Source: Entrophospora sp. SA101
Lineage: Eukaryota > Glomeromycota > Glomeromycetes > Entrophosporales > Entrophosporaceae
Direction: 5' to 3'
Assembly: GCA_958430865.1 (NCBI GenBank)
Contig: CAUDNR010001446.1
Span: forward strand, 1 to 64,000
DNA length: 64,000 nt
The position numbers were made by a program, and so were the translations under genes. Positions 46,720 to 58,443 of this stretch are shown here, in pieces (positions within the stretch are counted from its first letter, which is position 1; each line of letters starts with the position of its first letter). Under the pieces are notes generated by a model. That model was not told where the DNA came from, ran no database searches, and was given only the letters and a program-made list of their open reading frames with translations.

Positions 46720-47940
46720 ATGTTAATCTATACAGCCAACATGGATGTTTCTACCGTTCTTACACCACCTTCTTCACCCACTTGTGCTTCACAACATTAT
46801 GAATGTGCAGTTTGTAAGATCTTATACAAAACTAAATCTGGTTTAATGCATCATAATACTATTGTACGAAAATACAACCTGAAACATGAAGGATTGTGCA
46901 GATTGCCTTCTGAAGTGATAACTGAGTTTAAAGCATTTCTTGTTCATGTTATTCAAAGCAAACTTAAAGGACATTTTTCTCAATCAGGTAGACGAGCTAT
47001 TTCCTTTCCTTGTTTGGAAAGTTTGTTTTTTGTAAAGCTCCGAACGGTTCGGTTTCGGTTTTTAAAAAACCAATTCGAAAATTTTCGGTTCGGTTTCGGT
47101 TTAGTTTTTTTTTCCGATATATATTAATATACAGTATATAATCAAAAAAAAATAAAAATAAAAATAATAATTAATAATTGATTCCTCTCCTTCAATTTTA
47201 CCGTTAGTTATTGATTTCTTCATGAATGAATTACATAATTCTCTTGATAATAATTCACCTGATAATAGTTCTCCTATTTATAATAGTGAAGTTGGAGAGG
47301 AGCATAATTAATTGATGATAACAAAGAAATTTCAATTATGTGGATCAGGATGAATAGGCTATTACTAAACTTCTTTGTGTAATTGTGATTCAATGATTTA
47401 ATCCCGAAATAGCTCTTAGCTCTTGAAGTGCGAAATCTATACGAAATAGATTAAAGAATTTCAGCCAATGAATTTCTAATTCCGGTAACACTATCAAATT
47501 TAAATTTTTATTGGTTTAAAAATAAATTCGGTTCGGTTTCGGTTTACCCATAAAACCTGTTCGAACCGAACCGTTAGGAGCTTTAGTTTTTTGGAGTTTT
47601 TGAAGGGTATATTCATTATTATAACTATCATTCCAGTAATTATAAGTGCCTTTTCCAAGGTCTAGATGCATACACACAAATAGCTAATTTACTTGGCAAC
47701 TCAAATTGGGGGCGCAAATTTTTTGATAATGACCAACAAACCTTTGTTGTATTATTTGATACAAGGGATGAGGTAGAAGCTAACCAGGAAACTATATTTG
47801 ATCAAAATGGAAGGCGTATTCCAAAAAATCGATTAAAAAATTTAATTTACCAAAATTAACAGTTGAATGGAAGTACAAAAAAAGTAAAAAAGATGCAAGG
47901 AACAATATAACTTCAGCAGTATATATTCATTTAAATTTTC
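46720..47940 (+). pseudogene. C2H2-like gene split by a hAT MITE
   Basis: Frame from ATG 46720 (alternative 46741): YECAVCKILYKTKSGLMHHN gives a CxxC ... HH zinc-finger-like motif, then VITEFKAFLVHVIQSKLKGH and SFPCLESLFF. At 47033 a 553-bp MITE interrupts. Past its right target duplication (47594 on) the frame resumes exactly: GVFEGYIHYYNYHSSNYKCL, then DAYTQIANLLGNSNWGRKFF. It later shifts at an A-run (~47835) into LPKLTVEWKYKKSKKDARNN. The family is unknown to me. MITE and frameshift make it a pseudogene. Confidence 0.65.
47033..47585. mobile_element. hAT-like MITE, 553 bp, perfect 8-bp TSD
   Basis: Ends TAAAGCTCCGAACGGTTCGG and, reverse-complemented, TAAAGCTCCTAACGGTTCGG. GTTTTTTG lies directly outside both ends (47025-47032, 47586-47593). 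The TAAAG start fits hAT termini. Subterminal GGTTCGGTTTCGGTTT blocks occur at both sides. It sits inside a coding exon and cuts it. Confidence 0.9.
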
Positions 47941-48139
47941 ATGTTCAACAAATTTAATTGTAGATTGTACATGTATATATAATTGTATAGATCATTAAAA
48001 TAGATTATTCTTTCAAAATAAAATTTCATTATGATTTAATATTTTACAAGAAAAATACTATGTATTTATTATGGCAGTAAATATTGAATTTTATTAAATC
48101 TATGTAAAAATTGTTTTATTTCTTCTATATAAATATAAA

Positions 48140-48420
48140 TTTATAACTTTTTAATGTGAATTTTGTGTGGCTTGGGATATTTTTCTATAGTATTCTTATG
48201 AGTAAAATTCATTAACCGATTCTCATAATCTAAAATCTCAACAATAGCAGATTTTCTTTCTGCTCATTTTTCTCCATCTTTCATTGTTTTTTGAAAAAAA
48301 TGCAGAAACTTGATCATGGTTTTTTTTTCTACAGGATCACAAGAAAAAGCACCTAATCCAAATTGTTGATGTTGTTCCATAAATTCAGGCAAATGGTGAA
48401 TTAAAACATGTGTTACCAGA
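48140..48420 (-). pseudogene. Fragment of a dispersed, transposon-associated protein
   Basis: Minus strand reads THVLIHHLPEFMEQHQQFGL, then GAFSCDPVEKK, a frameshift, KTMKDGEK-stop and SAIVEILDYENRLMNFTHKN. The pattern H-V-L-x-H-L-P-E-F ... G-L-G resembles a conserved segment of proteins carried by some eukaryotic DNA transposons; the likeness is weak. Several breaks, no intact gene. Confidence 0.4.
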
Positions 48421-48601
48421 ATTAGACGATGACGAAGATAATTTGGCCGAATCCTTTAATTTCGGATCAAATTAAATTTTATTTCTATTTTTATTGTTAT
48501 TTAATCTATTCTTATTTTCATTATTTTTATTATTATTATATTTATTTTATTAATTCTATTTATTTATTAATAACGTGTATAATTATTATCATCTGAATTC
48601 G

Positions 48602-48847
48602 TGTTACGTCCCGTCTATTAATTTTTATTAATTAATCCGTAGCACATTCATATTTATTTAACTTTATTTAGTAGAAATTAATGACGATTATCCAGATGGG
48701 ACGAAATCGCCCAGACTGGGTGGAATCTCCCAAGTACAAAGTGGGCAGATTCACCAAACCGGGTGGAATCGCCCAATTCGGGCTAATATATAAAGGACAT
48801 GTATATAAAGAACTGGAAGATACATAGCTGCGGATTTACTTTTCACC
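48602..48847 (+). other. Possible LTR piece with TATA-like boxes
   Basis: Starts TGTTACGTCCCGTC, a start common in gypsy-type LTRs, and carries three GGGTGGAATC/GGGACGAAATC...CCC blocks at 48697-48775. Two TATATAAAG boxes follow at ~48786 and 48804. No matching second LTR or primer-binding site was found, so this is tentative. Confidence 0.25.
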
Positions 48848-49054
48848 GATCGAATCAGGCTTCAAATTATCCAAGTATATTCACCAGCAACCTCAGATCC
48901 CAACATACTAACTCCAGTTCATAATCAACTAATCTCATTCATCAATCAAAGCCTGCAAAATAATTTCTCTTTAATTATAATGGGTGATTTCAATTCAGAT
49001 CCTGTGAATGTTCACCCTATACTTACGCCATCAAGATCATGTCCAATAAAATAG
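48848..49054 (+). mobile_element. LINE endonuclease fragment
   Basis: An open frame reads RIRLQIIQVYSPATSDPNIL, then LISFINQSLQNNFSLIIMGD and FNSDP, with the MGDFN motif typical of the AP-endonuclease (EEP) domain of non-LTR retrotransposons. It ends at TAG after ~65 codons. No reverse transcriptase follows. It is a truncated relic. Confidence 0.6.
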
Positions 49055-49059
49055 AAAAT

Positions 49060-49407
49060 GGGTCTGATTCATTTCGTCGACAGTCATTTCATCGACACCT
49101 ATTTCGTCGAAAGTTTGTTTCATCGAAAGTTCATTTCGTCACAAAAAAAACTTCATTAAACAAATTTCTCCTCACACTTCCCACACACTCCGCTTTCCTC
49201 ACCTAATTTCTTAACTAACTTCCCACACTCCTCACATCTAACTCGTTCAGTTTCTGGCTCAAGGATGAAATAATTTTCGACGAAATGAACATTCGACAAA
49301 ACGAACTTTCAACAGAACGAACTTTCGACGAAATGAACTTTTGATGAAATGAACTTTCGACGAAATGATTGTTGACGAAATAATTTTCGACGAAGTAAAC
49401 GCGACCG
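49060..49407. repeat. Inverted array of TTTCGTCGA-type short repeats
   Basis: The left arm (49060-49140) repeats CATTTCGTCGA; the right arm (49265-49407) repeats its complement GACGAAATGAACTTTC about eight times, with a C-rich spacer between. The outer ends, GGGTCTGATTCATTTCGTCG and the complement of CGACGAAGTAAACGCGACC, match imperfectly. Likely a foldback-type non-autonomous transposon. Confidence 0.6.
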
Positions 49408-49599
49408 CTTCTGGAATCACCGCTTAAATCATTGGACCTTGTATTGAGAGTATTTATTCATTCGCGTGCAAAATTATCAACAACAACACCATTACTATTG
49501 TCATCATCATCATATTGATGGTGTTGATACTCTTCTGCATAGAAATTTTCCATTTTGAATGATAAAACACAAAAACCATAATTGGTCAGACAATAATAA

Positions 49600-49811
49600 T
49601 ATTAACATAGTATTAGTATTAATATTAGTAGTTGACTAATTAGTCGACTAAAATAGTCAACTAAATAATAATAAACAACTAAAATAGTCGACTAAATAAT
49701 TGATTAAAATAGTCAACTATTTAGTGTTAGTATTAGTCAACTAAGATATTCGACTATTAGTTGTTCAAAAAAAAGTTTAGTTGACTATTTTAGTTGATTA
49801 CAACCTCTACA
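49600..49811. repeat. Palindromic GTCGACTA repeat element, partial
   Basis: Repeated AGTCGACTAAAATAGTC and AGTCAACTAAAT units in both orientations. The right edge, ACAACCTCTA, is the complement of a TAGAGGTTG hAT-like end; a matching left end is not visible. Confidence 0.45.
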
Positions 49812-50422
49812 TGGCACCGCACTATTAATGAATCCTTCAATTTCTCCTTTAACCAATGTGACCCTAAAAATACAATAGCCACTGCCAATATTAAAAGTTG
49901 TAAATACTAACAATGAAGATACTTTCATCCTCTATACGACCTACTCAAGAGATTTTTAGACATTCATTGTTTGAGTTTGTAACTCGATGATGCTCAAATC
50001 AATAGTGCAACAGTGAAAGTTTATCTTCAAAAAAAGTCATTGTGAGTACAGATTACCGATTAAAAGAAAGCTTCTCACACTAACAAGTTGTACTCTGGAC
50101 ATCAATTGTACTGTAATTGTGTATGTAGAATATAAAAAATACCACAATAATAATAACACACAATTTGGATCTAATGACATGCGCATTGGTGTTTTGAATT
50201 CTTAGCTGAAAATTAGAAAATAGACATCTAGTAATAGTATTAATAATAATAATAAGAACCATATAAGAATTCTGGGTAAAGTTTTTAAAAGTCATATGAC
50301 ATTATAGCAAAGAACTTTTAAGCAATATTCAACTTTCTATTCCCTTCTTTGAAAAAGAATTTAGCACAACTTATTAAAGAAAACAATAAAATTAGTCATT
50401 GTTCTCAATGTTGTATCGGAAG
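49812..50422. other. Intergenic, nothing clear
   Basis: A+T-rich sequence without a coding frame that I can support and without clear repeats. Confidence 0.5.
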
Positions 50423-51027
50423 TAGAGATGGGCAAATGGCGTATAGTTGAACACTATACGACACTATACGATACTTTACGTATAGTGCGTATAGTACGTA
50501 TAGTACGTATAGTAGTGTTGAATTTTGATTGGGTGATTTTCCAATGTAATACAAAACTGAATAATAATAATAATAAGAAAAAAAAAATAATTTTGCTTAT
50601 TACGATAAGCATAAATCTTTAATTTATTCAACCTACACTTTTTTAGGTTTTTATTTATGAATCATTAATTATATTGAATGAATTAAATATCATAAAAATC
50701 AAAACTTCTTTCATTTTTATTTGATTCTTCAATTATGTTGTAATTTACCTGTACACCAAGTATTTGAAGTATTAAAATGTTCTCCAAAATAATTTCTTTT
50801 AATTTGAATTGTGGAATTTGGACAAAGACGTAAATGTTTTTAAAATGTTGCCAAATTGCAGGCAAGTTTAAAATATATATTATCGTGAGAAGAGATTAAT
50901 TAATTTTTATGTGTAACATCACATTTATTATTTGGCAATAACCTAAACAGGAATTGATTTACATTTACTACTATATTTTTCTAGAACTATACACACTATA
51001 CGTATAGTACTGATCTGCCCATCTCTA
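50423..51027. mobile_element. TIR element, TAGAGATGGGCA ends, 605 bp
   Basis: Left end TAGAGATGGGCAAATGG, right end (reverse complement) TAGAGATGGGCAGATC. Subterminal CGTATAGT repeats lie at both ends, including a run of GTATAGTAC units at 50481-50510. No 8-bp duplication found; TA placement just inside each end would also allow a TA target. No transposase. Confidence 0.6.
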
Positions 51028-51190
51028 GTAATTACAAGATTTTCATTGATAATATTAATATTTTGCTTTGCGTAATCGTAATAATAATAATACTAATACT
51101 AATATATAATTACAAGAAGATGTCAAGGCAGCATTGACTGTTGAAAAAGAAAGATTTCGATATGCGACATTTGATTATCGGATGCTGAAG

Positions 51191-51674
51191 TAGAGGTTGG
51201 CACTGCGCAAAAATTCTTTAACCGGTTAATTAACCGTTAAAATTAAGAGTTAACCGTTAACCAATTAATTTTAGAAACGGTTAACCGGTTAACTTTATTA
51301 ACTGATTAACCGGTTAATTTAGTCATGTGGAATTTTTTAACTGGTAAATTCAATCGTTCATTACTTACAAAGTAATCACACATCTGTTGAATTTTATTAT
51401 TGCGCACTTAATAGATTACAGTCAAACCTCGTCATAGTAATAATGGATTCATGGCTCCAGCCAAAAAAATCCGTTATTATTATTATTATTATGGCAAAAT
51501 TGTTAATCGGGCAAAATTTTTTTAATAATACAAAGCTCTCTCTATATACCGAACCCAGCATAATGGACACTCGTTTTATCACTTTGTGACAAAATCGATT
51601 GTTGATCTTTTTTATGTTGTGAAACATGTGATTTCAATTGTTTTAAAATAGAAAAAAGGCGTATATGTATACAA
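51191..51674. mobile_element. Two truncated transposon ends next to the gap
   Basis: 51191 begins TAGAGGTTGGCACTGCGCAA (hAT-like end) followed by multiple TTAACCGGTTAA palindromes. At ~51418 a second end, TACAGTCAAACCTCGTCATA, typical of Tigger-like elements, begins. Both lack right ends because the sequence runs into the Ns. Confidence 0.5.
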
Positions 51675-51684
51675 NNNNNNNNNN
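51675..51684. other. Assembly gap (10 N)
   Basis: Ten Ns. The true gap length is unknown; the left side is repetitive. Confidence 0.99.
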
Positions 51685-52069
51685 TATTTTTTTTCATGTT
51701 TCTTTATTCAATTATTTCCGATGATCTGCAAGTGTCCTTATATTTATGACCAGGAAGTGTACCAATACTACATTTCTCTACCCTATTTGTGGGTCGCGAC
51801 CCCATATCCCTGAGTTAAACCTTACGAGGAAGGTTTAGATGAAGTAAACTTCCGATAGATAATCGAGTGAGATAATCTTTCGGATGTTGATATTTGAATC
51901 TCCGAGGTTCAATCCGAGAGTGTAAAGTTATGACTCCACGTCTATTACTTATCATTTTTAAAATTTTCAATGTCGATCATTAAAAATTTGATAAGCTTGA
52001 CTTTGTACTCATTACTAAATTAAAAAATTAAAATAAATAAAATAAAAATTATTCATTAATAATAATTAA
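51685..52069. other. Right flank of gap and promoter region
   Basis: Contains a perfect 12-bp palindrome GGGTCGCGACCC (~51791-51802) and hairpin-prone AAACCTTACGAGGAAGGTTT. A GAGGTTCAATCC stretch at ~51905 looks B-box-like but no tRNA folds around it. The last ~100 bp are A-rich and precede the ATG at 52070. Confidence 0.5.
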
Positions 52070-53046
52070 ATGGCTTCTACATCTTCATTTAGAGGTCAAC
52101 AACAAGTTTCTTCTTCGTATGGAGGCGGACCACCACCATTACCACCGTCAAGGAATCAAAGACTATACGGTAAACCATTACCACATCAACTTCCTCAATC
52201 ATCTTATGAAAGAAGACCATCATCTTTATCACATAGTAGTAGCACTTCCTCTTTATACAGTCCGTACTCTCGACCAAATAACAATGACCATAACAATAAT
52301 AACAAGAATGCACCATCTCGATCACCGTCACCAATACCTTCTTCATATAACAATAATTCATCATATTCAAGAAATGGAAATTATCACCACCATCATAATT
52401 ATTATCAACAACAATCACATCACGACCATCATCACAACAATAACTATCTTTATAATCATCGTTCACTCTCTTCTTCTTCCTCCTCCTCCTCTTCCTCCAC
52501 CTACCATGGATCTTCTTCATATCCACCACAACAACAACAATTACAATCAACATTACAACACGGTAGCACATCTTCTACTAGTAATTCTTTAAATGTCAAC
52601 CAATCTCCACAAAAAACTTTATTTGAACAACACACAAAGCCTATTCAAATTCCTGTTTATGCTCCAACATATGAAGAAACCGTAATAAATTTATTATTAT
52701 TTTAATTAATTAATTAATCAACTGTTACAATCGTTACATTAATTGTTACTTATTAATTGCTTCATTTTGATACATCTATTTATTTAAGTGGGCGGATTGT
52801 AAGATCGAAGGACAACGGTTAAGAGAGGCAGAGGCCAAATTAACAGAAAGTGTTAGAAAATCGCAAATAGATCTTGATAAAGTAAATTGGGAATTGGAGA
52901 AAGTCATTCATCAAACTGCTTTGGCAACTAGACAAATAGAATTACTTTTTGCTAATAGTCAAGAAGAAATTGAAGCTTTAAATAAATTAGCAGAAAAAGA
53001 AACAGAGGAAAATCAACTAGCTTTGATTAATAATAGTAATTTTTAA
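52070..53046 (+). CDS. Low-complexity protein with C-terminal coiled coil
   Basis: 289 aa in two exons, 52070-52681 and 52789-53046, with a GTAATA...TTTAAG intron in phase 0. Residues 1-185 are Ser/Asn/His/Gln/Pro-rich and disordered (GGGPPPLPPSRN, NYHHHHNYYQQQ, a ten-Ser run). After the motif PVYAPTYEE, conserved in tone and spanning the splice site, comes a helical region: WADCKIEGQRLREAEAKLTE then LDKVNWELEKVIHQTALATR, ending Asn-rich. The PPPLPPS piece could bind SH3 domains such as the one encoded at 23173, but that is speculation. No known family recognised. Confidence 0.75.
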
Positions 53047-54634
53047 AAAATCCCGATTTTTTTTTTATCAAAAATAAAAAAAAATTTCATGAAAATTGGA
53101 ATATATATATTTACATATATCACATATATTAAAATAACATTTTTTATCATCACTATAGTCATCATATATTATTTATTTTCCTTAAAATTTTATTTTTCAA
53201 TATATGAAATATCTTTGGAAAAATATTTTTATAAACATGACTTGTATATAATATCTCAATATTTCAGTTTACAATCAGCATATGCACTTACATTATTATA
53301 ATTGTGATCAACACCACTATCCAGAGGATCCTACTAGAATTATTACAATAAAAGATACTTTAGTAAGGGCAGGTTGATTGTTGTAGGAAAAAGAAAAATT
53401 AAGTAATTTAAAACAAAAAAAAAACAATTTACAAATCTAATCAATCAATCAAATTCATTCACTCAATAATGATTGATTGATTGACATATATATATGAATT
53501 GTAAGTAAAATATCCTTTAAAAAAAATCAATTTATTTTATTTCAACATTAATTAAACAATTGCTTTATTTTTAATATATATTATAAGTGGATATGAAAAA
53601 TTCAAGATTAGCAAAAAATTATTTTCATCAATTAGATAGAAAAATAAGAAATTATCTTATTTTTATTTTACAAATTATAAAAAAAAAATTAAAAATATCA
53701 GATCAAATATATATATTATATATTATGTTATTTATGTTGAAAGAATATCAATGAGTGAAAAAAAGGTATTTTATTATTATTATTATTTATTTATTTGTTT
53801 TGAGAAATTTTTTCATAAAATGAATTTTAGGACCAAAGTTAGAAGAGAGAATTGAGAGAATTGATTATTTGGTTCAGATTGATTGATCAAATTCCCTTGT
53901 TGAATAGTATATTAGGAAAAAAAGAGTGAATTTTTAATCCATTAATTAATTATGTTTCCTGAAACCTGAAATTTTTAACAATATTTTACTATGTATTTAT
54001 TAAAAAATTTCACCATTTATAAATAAAAACCCAAATTATTCTTATTAACATTTGCATTATCTTTTCATTTTTCTAAATTCGTCATTTCAATGATCCTTCA
54101 TATCATAACTGAGTTAAAAGGTGTTATTTATTATTTCAAAATTGCTAAATGTCATCATTTGTTCAGTATCTTTAGCGGTGGTTGGCTTCTTTAAATAATG
54201 ATGATAGCAGCGAGTTTTCATCGTCAGACCACATGCAAACTATCATATGAAGGGTTTAATTTTCTCCCATAAATGACGAATCTTGACAAAGTCAAGGAGT
54301 CTATGACTCATATATTCAGTGATTAGTGCTTACGGTTCTAATATACCTACTTTACGGAGAAAGGATCTGAGAAATGGTCATGGTAATGTAATCACTAATC
54401 ATGTAATTTTTTCCACCTAGCAGGTTTTTAGATTTAGCGGATGAACATATATATAAATAATTGGATTTGTGAGGTGGGTTAGCAACTATATTACTTTTAT
54501 ATTTTTGTTGAAAAAAAAAGTCTACAATGGAAGGAGAACTTTCAATTAAAATTGATAAATAAATTCTCCTATTGGCTTTATTAATTGCACAGGATACACT
54601 TTCAAAAAAAATACGATTAAACAATGATACTTTT
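53047..54634. other. Intergenic
   Basis: A+T-rich 3' flank of the previous gene, with TATA-rich runs near 53480 and 53710. No gene supported. Confidence 0.6.
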
Positions 54635-54846
54635 ATATAGTGGAACTAGATGACATTTACCTTGCTGTTCATGATAAAAAAGGAAAAAGGAAAATCCCAC
54701 TAGATGGTAAGTTGTACGATTTCTCTGATTGTTTCAGAAGGAAGCAATTTTTGTTTTTCATATATGCCTCATTTCTCATTTTCACTGCTCTGTATATTAT
54801 AGGTCAATTCAAAAAAAGAAAATGGTTCGTATCTAATGGTCTATAG
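54635..54846 (+). pseudogene. Short coding relic with one membrane helix
   Basis: After a TATATAG acceptor-like site: VELDDIYLAVHDKKGKRKIP then DFSDCFRRKQ, helix FLFFIYASFLIFTALYIIGQ and a basic end. A GTAAGT site lies inside (~54705). No start, no partner exons found. Probably the last exon of a decayed gene; family unknown. Confidence 0.35.
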
Positions 54847-56256
54847 TGATAGAGTCAATATTGATAATATCATTGAAAACTCGGGATGTCCAGAGCAATA
54901 TATAGTAGGAGGGTTATGATTACAATTGGTATTCAATCTGGGATCTTTCCAAGAAGATGCAAGTGGTGCCAGTATTAGATGACAATAATGTACAGTATAT
55001 ATGTTTTTAAATGTCTTTACAATATATATATTCTGGAGAAATTATTTCTTGTATGTTGCGGCATTGTCTCATGAAATGAGGATGCTTTTGCATCTAAGCT
55101 ACGAGAGTTAATTATCAAGTCATATGTCGAATTAATGCCTGATGTCACATGAAAATGTATGAGATATTCTGTAAGCAACTCATGTTAATTATCTGAAAAC
55201 ACATTAACGATCAAAATATAGTAAATCATGCAGAGAATGTCCATTTCATGGATTCTTTATAGGTTTTACTTTTCACTACTTAAGTTTCAATAATACTTTC
55301 GCGAATTTTCGTCATCAGAGTAATTACATTCACATCACTTGCCTCATTATCTTCAGAGAAATCCGAATTAAAACTTGAAGAATTGCCAAGAAACAGTCAC
55401 AGAATGGCTAGAGATAAGAGAGGAGATGTGGTTGAGACATTTACCTCAATTTCTGCTGAACCTGCATAAATCATTATTCAATCAAATCTAGATTCTTCAA
55501 ACTTTGCAGAATGCTTTGTTCTGGTAAATTTTTCGAGTCAGGCTTGGAGACTTGAGATTTGATTGGAATATTTATCCGAGTTTCTGATGGAACATAAGCT
55601 TTGGATAGGCATACTTACAATTACTTTCAAAGTACCATGATTCTGATCGTAAAAATTGTTCACGGTTTTCAAAGTCACTTGATCTACAATATACTGGATT
55701 TGAAGATTAATAAGTCTTGAATAGTATCCATGCTATATATCAGGAAAATAAATCTTACGTAAACCTACATAGGGTTCAGAATTGGCCAGCATTATGTCGA
55801 TATTTTGGTAATTCTGTTAACATTTCCGCATAATGCTGGTCAGTTTTAAACCCTACGTAGGTTTACGTGAGATTTATTTTCCTGATGTAGGTAAACCGAT
55901 TAATCACATGTCATCCTCTTTAACTTTTTCGGGGTTATAGGATTATTATCCATCCAAATAGCTCAAGAATTTTCTCGCATTGCTTGTTACCTTGCATTAT
56001 ATTTATCAGTAATGTCTGTAAGGTATGGTCTCATTTCATTATAAATCTAGGTCATTATAGTTTTATCTTTAATATCCTTATCTTCGAATCTTTCGGAATA
56101 GCGTCCTCAAGATAAATTTTCTTCCTGTTTAGCCCTGATAGAATTTTTTCTTGCTTTATCTAACAAATGAGCAAGTCATACTGCACCAGATGCAGAAACT
56201 GAAGACTTTCAATTAATAAATTTAACATTGTTTCCCTTTGTAAAACATTTTCTCGA
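54847..56256. other. Decayed stretch with a foldback element
   Basis: Base composition is closer to coding DNA than in other intergenic parts, and short open stretches occur on both strands, but none can be joined. The palindromic element at 55740-55885 lies inside. It may be old transposon sequence. Confidence 0.4.
55740..55885. mobile_element. Foldback (palindromic) MITE, 146 bp
   Basis: Two ~57-bp arms, left starting TCAGGAAAATAAATCTTACG and right ending with its near complement, surround a ~32-bp loop. The arms differ at only a few positions. The transcript would form a long hairpin. No clear target duplication. Confidence 0.8.
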
Positions 56257-56815
56257 TCATGAACAATATTGACAATTTTGCATCACATGGTAGCTTGGAT
56301 GACATTGGCTTTTCTGGAAGAAAGTATTGTGAACACTTAAAGATAAGTCTGGATTTCGATGAGTCGGAGACTCGAAACTATGCCTATCCTTTTCTTTTCT
56401 TTCTCTTATCATATCGCGAACCCTTACCTTATCTTGCAAATCCATAAAATCACTGACCTTTTTATCTTCTTTCTGTGGGATAGGAGATGTGGAGCATTGA
56501 ATCATCGACTCCTGGCATGTACCAGAATTAGATGCGTTATCAGATGTATTAATGAGATTCATTTCGGGGTGATACTCAACAGGTAATGGAATGGGATGAT
56601 TGAGAAGTCTCACATAGCAAAGACGCTGATACATATACCTATATTTCTGAATCAATGGGAGGTTTTGGTATAGATATGTCGGTTTGCGCTGAAACACTAA
56701 TAGCGTTTTGGTCCTGCCTGATTTCTTCGATATCATAATTCAGCGGGCTCGGTTTTTTCTGCTTTAGTTTTGCATGTCTGACATCCTCTTTTATAGCTTG
56801 TTTTTGACATCATAT
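56257..56815 (-). pseudogene. Decayed gene fragment
   Basis: Minus strand: HAKLKQKKPSPLNYDIEEIR then QDQNAISVSAQTDISIPKPP ends at TAG; the next parts continue in other frames (VYVSASLLCETSQSSH, and SFESPTHRNPDL near 56340). The alternating frames over ~500 bp, with Ser/Pro-rich coding-like composition, indicate a dead gene of a dispersed family that I do not recognise. Confidence 0.45.
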
Positions 56816-58443
56816 TCTCAGCATTAACCTAAGTGTTCTCAGTCTTGAGTTGATCAATTCGTTGTCACAATAAATCTAATTTGGATTGCATGTTCGATAA
56901 TGATTTTTATATAAGGCATAGGTTTATTCAAAAGTTCAAATTAGATGCAGGATTTGAAAAAAAAATCATGGATATCGCAACTTTTTTCATACGCATGCCA
57001 CACCATCTCTAGGAATAGTAATTTATTTAATTATCTGGGTATGATCTACACATCATGTTCCAGGGTTGTTTGACAGTTTAACATCGAACTTAATCAAATA
57101 CGAATGAAACGACATCTTTATTTAAAAAATTACGTACTTTGACGCTATTTCTTAAAGAAAAACATCAGGTGAACAATTATTAAATTATACCGCGCCGTTC
57201 TGTTTCCCCGTAGTAAAGCATGAAAATGGTATAAAGTCACAAAATTCATCAATCCTAAATTGTAAACGAGCCTCATTATAGTTACTTGGGATGGCGGGGT
57301 GAGTAAAAAAGTTTTCGACTTTCAATAAATTGAATGATGATGTCAATAATTTCTTTCATGCTTCATATTTAAATATATATTTATTATCCCTCCACTTTTT
57401 TTATTATTATTAAAAAAAGTAAATTTGTCCCCGGAAATGATGTCTGTGACCGATCCTTGACTATAGATTTTTTAATCTCATTTGTATGAATTCATTTTTG
57501 TCCAACACATATATCCACCCAATGATAGTTGTCCTGGACATTGGAGATATTTTCCCATATGCCCAATGAATTATTATCAATGATTAATTATATAGTGCTA
57601 GGCGCTCTTGAATTCTTCCTTTTTTCCTAATAAAGGAGACTAAAATATAAATAATGTAACTAAGAAACAAAAAATAAACAATTCAACTTGCCGCTTCACA
57701 ATATTATAAAAGAATCCACGAGTCAAAGCAACAAAAGAGTGATGATATTCGTTGACGGAATTTTTTACTATAATTAGAAAAATCCTAAAGAAAAGGAAGT
57801 TTGGATTAAAAAAAATAATTTACTTTTTCATAACTTGCTGAAATTGTATCTTTTTGGATTAGAGCATACGGTGACATGTCAAAGTTTGGCTAATCAACAA
57901 ATTCCCAAGTGTAATCCAACTTTTTGGAGCGTTGAGGATACAATGTATCAAATTTTTAATTATCATTTAAAAAAAAGAACAATTGCAAATATTAATTGGT
58001 TCTACAGCTTTATTTATTTGTGAATAAAAAAAATATCTCAATTATGGTAATTATGAGTCAAATTCAAAAAATTTTAGCAATCATTTTAAATCTATTATTT
58101 CCGATCAATCAGACTAACAGAATGATCAGTAAATCAACATAATTTAAGCAAGAAAAAAGCGCCTTGGTTTAAAATTTATCAGATAAACCAAATTCCATAT
58201 GTTTGTAGAAACTTGTATAAAAGCTAGTCCTGAAAGAACAATAAGATAATCATGTTTCAGGATAAAAATATTATTTAATTTTTTTGGGCATTTTTTCCAG
58301 TTCCAATTCATCAAGAAATCCGAGTTTATAATATACTCTCTCAGAACTGTGAGATAAGACGATCTTCAATTCTAAAGTATTTGAATTTTCAGACTTTTAA
58401 TAACCTAATTGGTTTCTGGTTAAGGGAATTATTGGTAAATTTT
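56816..58443. other. Gene-poor stretch
   Basis: No supported gene. A 62-codon frame at 57835-58023 lacks an ATG and domain features. Nothing else noted. Confidence 0.5.

Noticed and set aside
50423..51027. 8-bp target duplication of the TAGAGATGGG element
   Set aside because: ATCGGAAG on the left and GTAATTAC on the right do not match; superfamily left open.
51895..51935. Possible tRNA (GAGGTTCAATCC)
   Set aside because: The arms around the motif do not pair and no acceptor or anticodon stems can be drawn.
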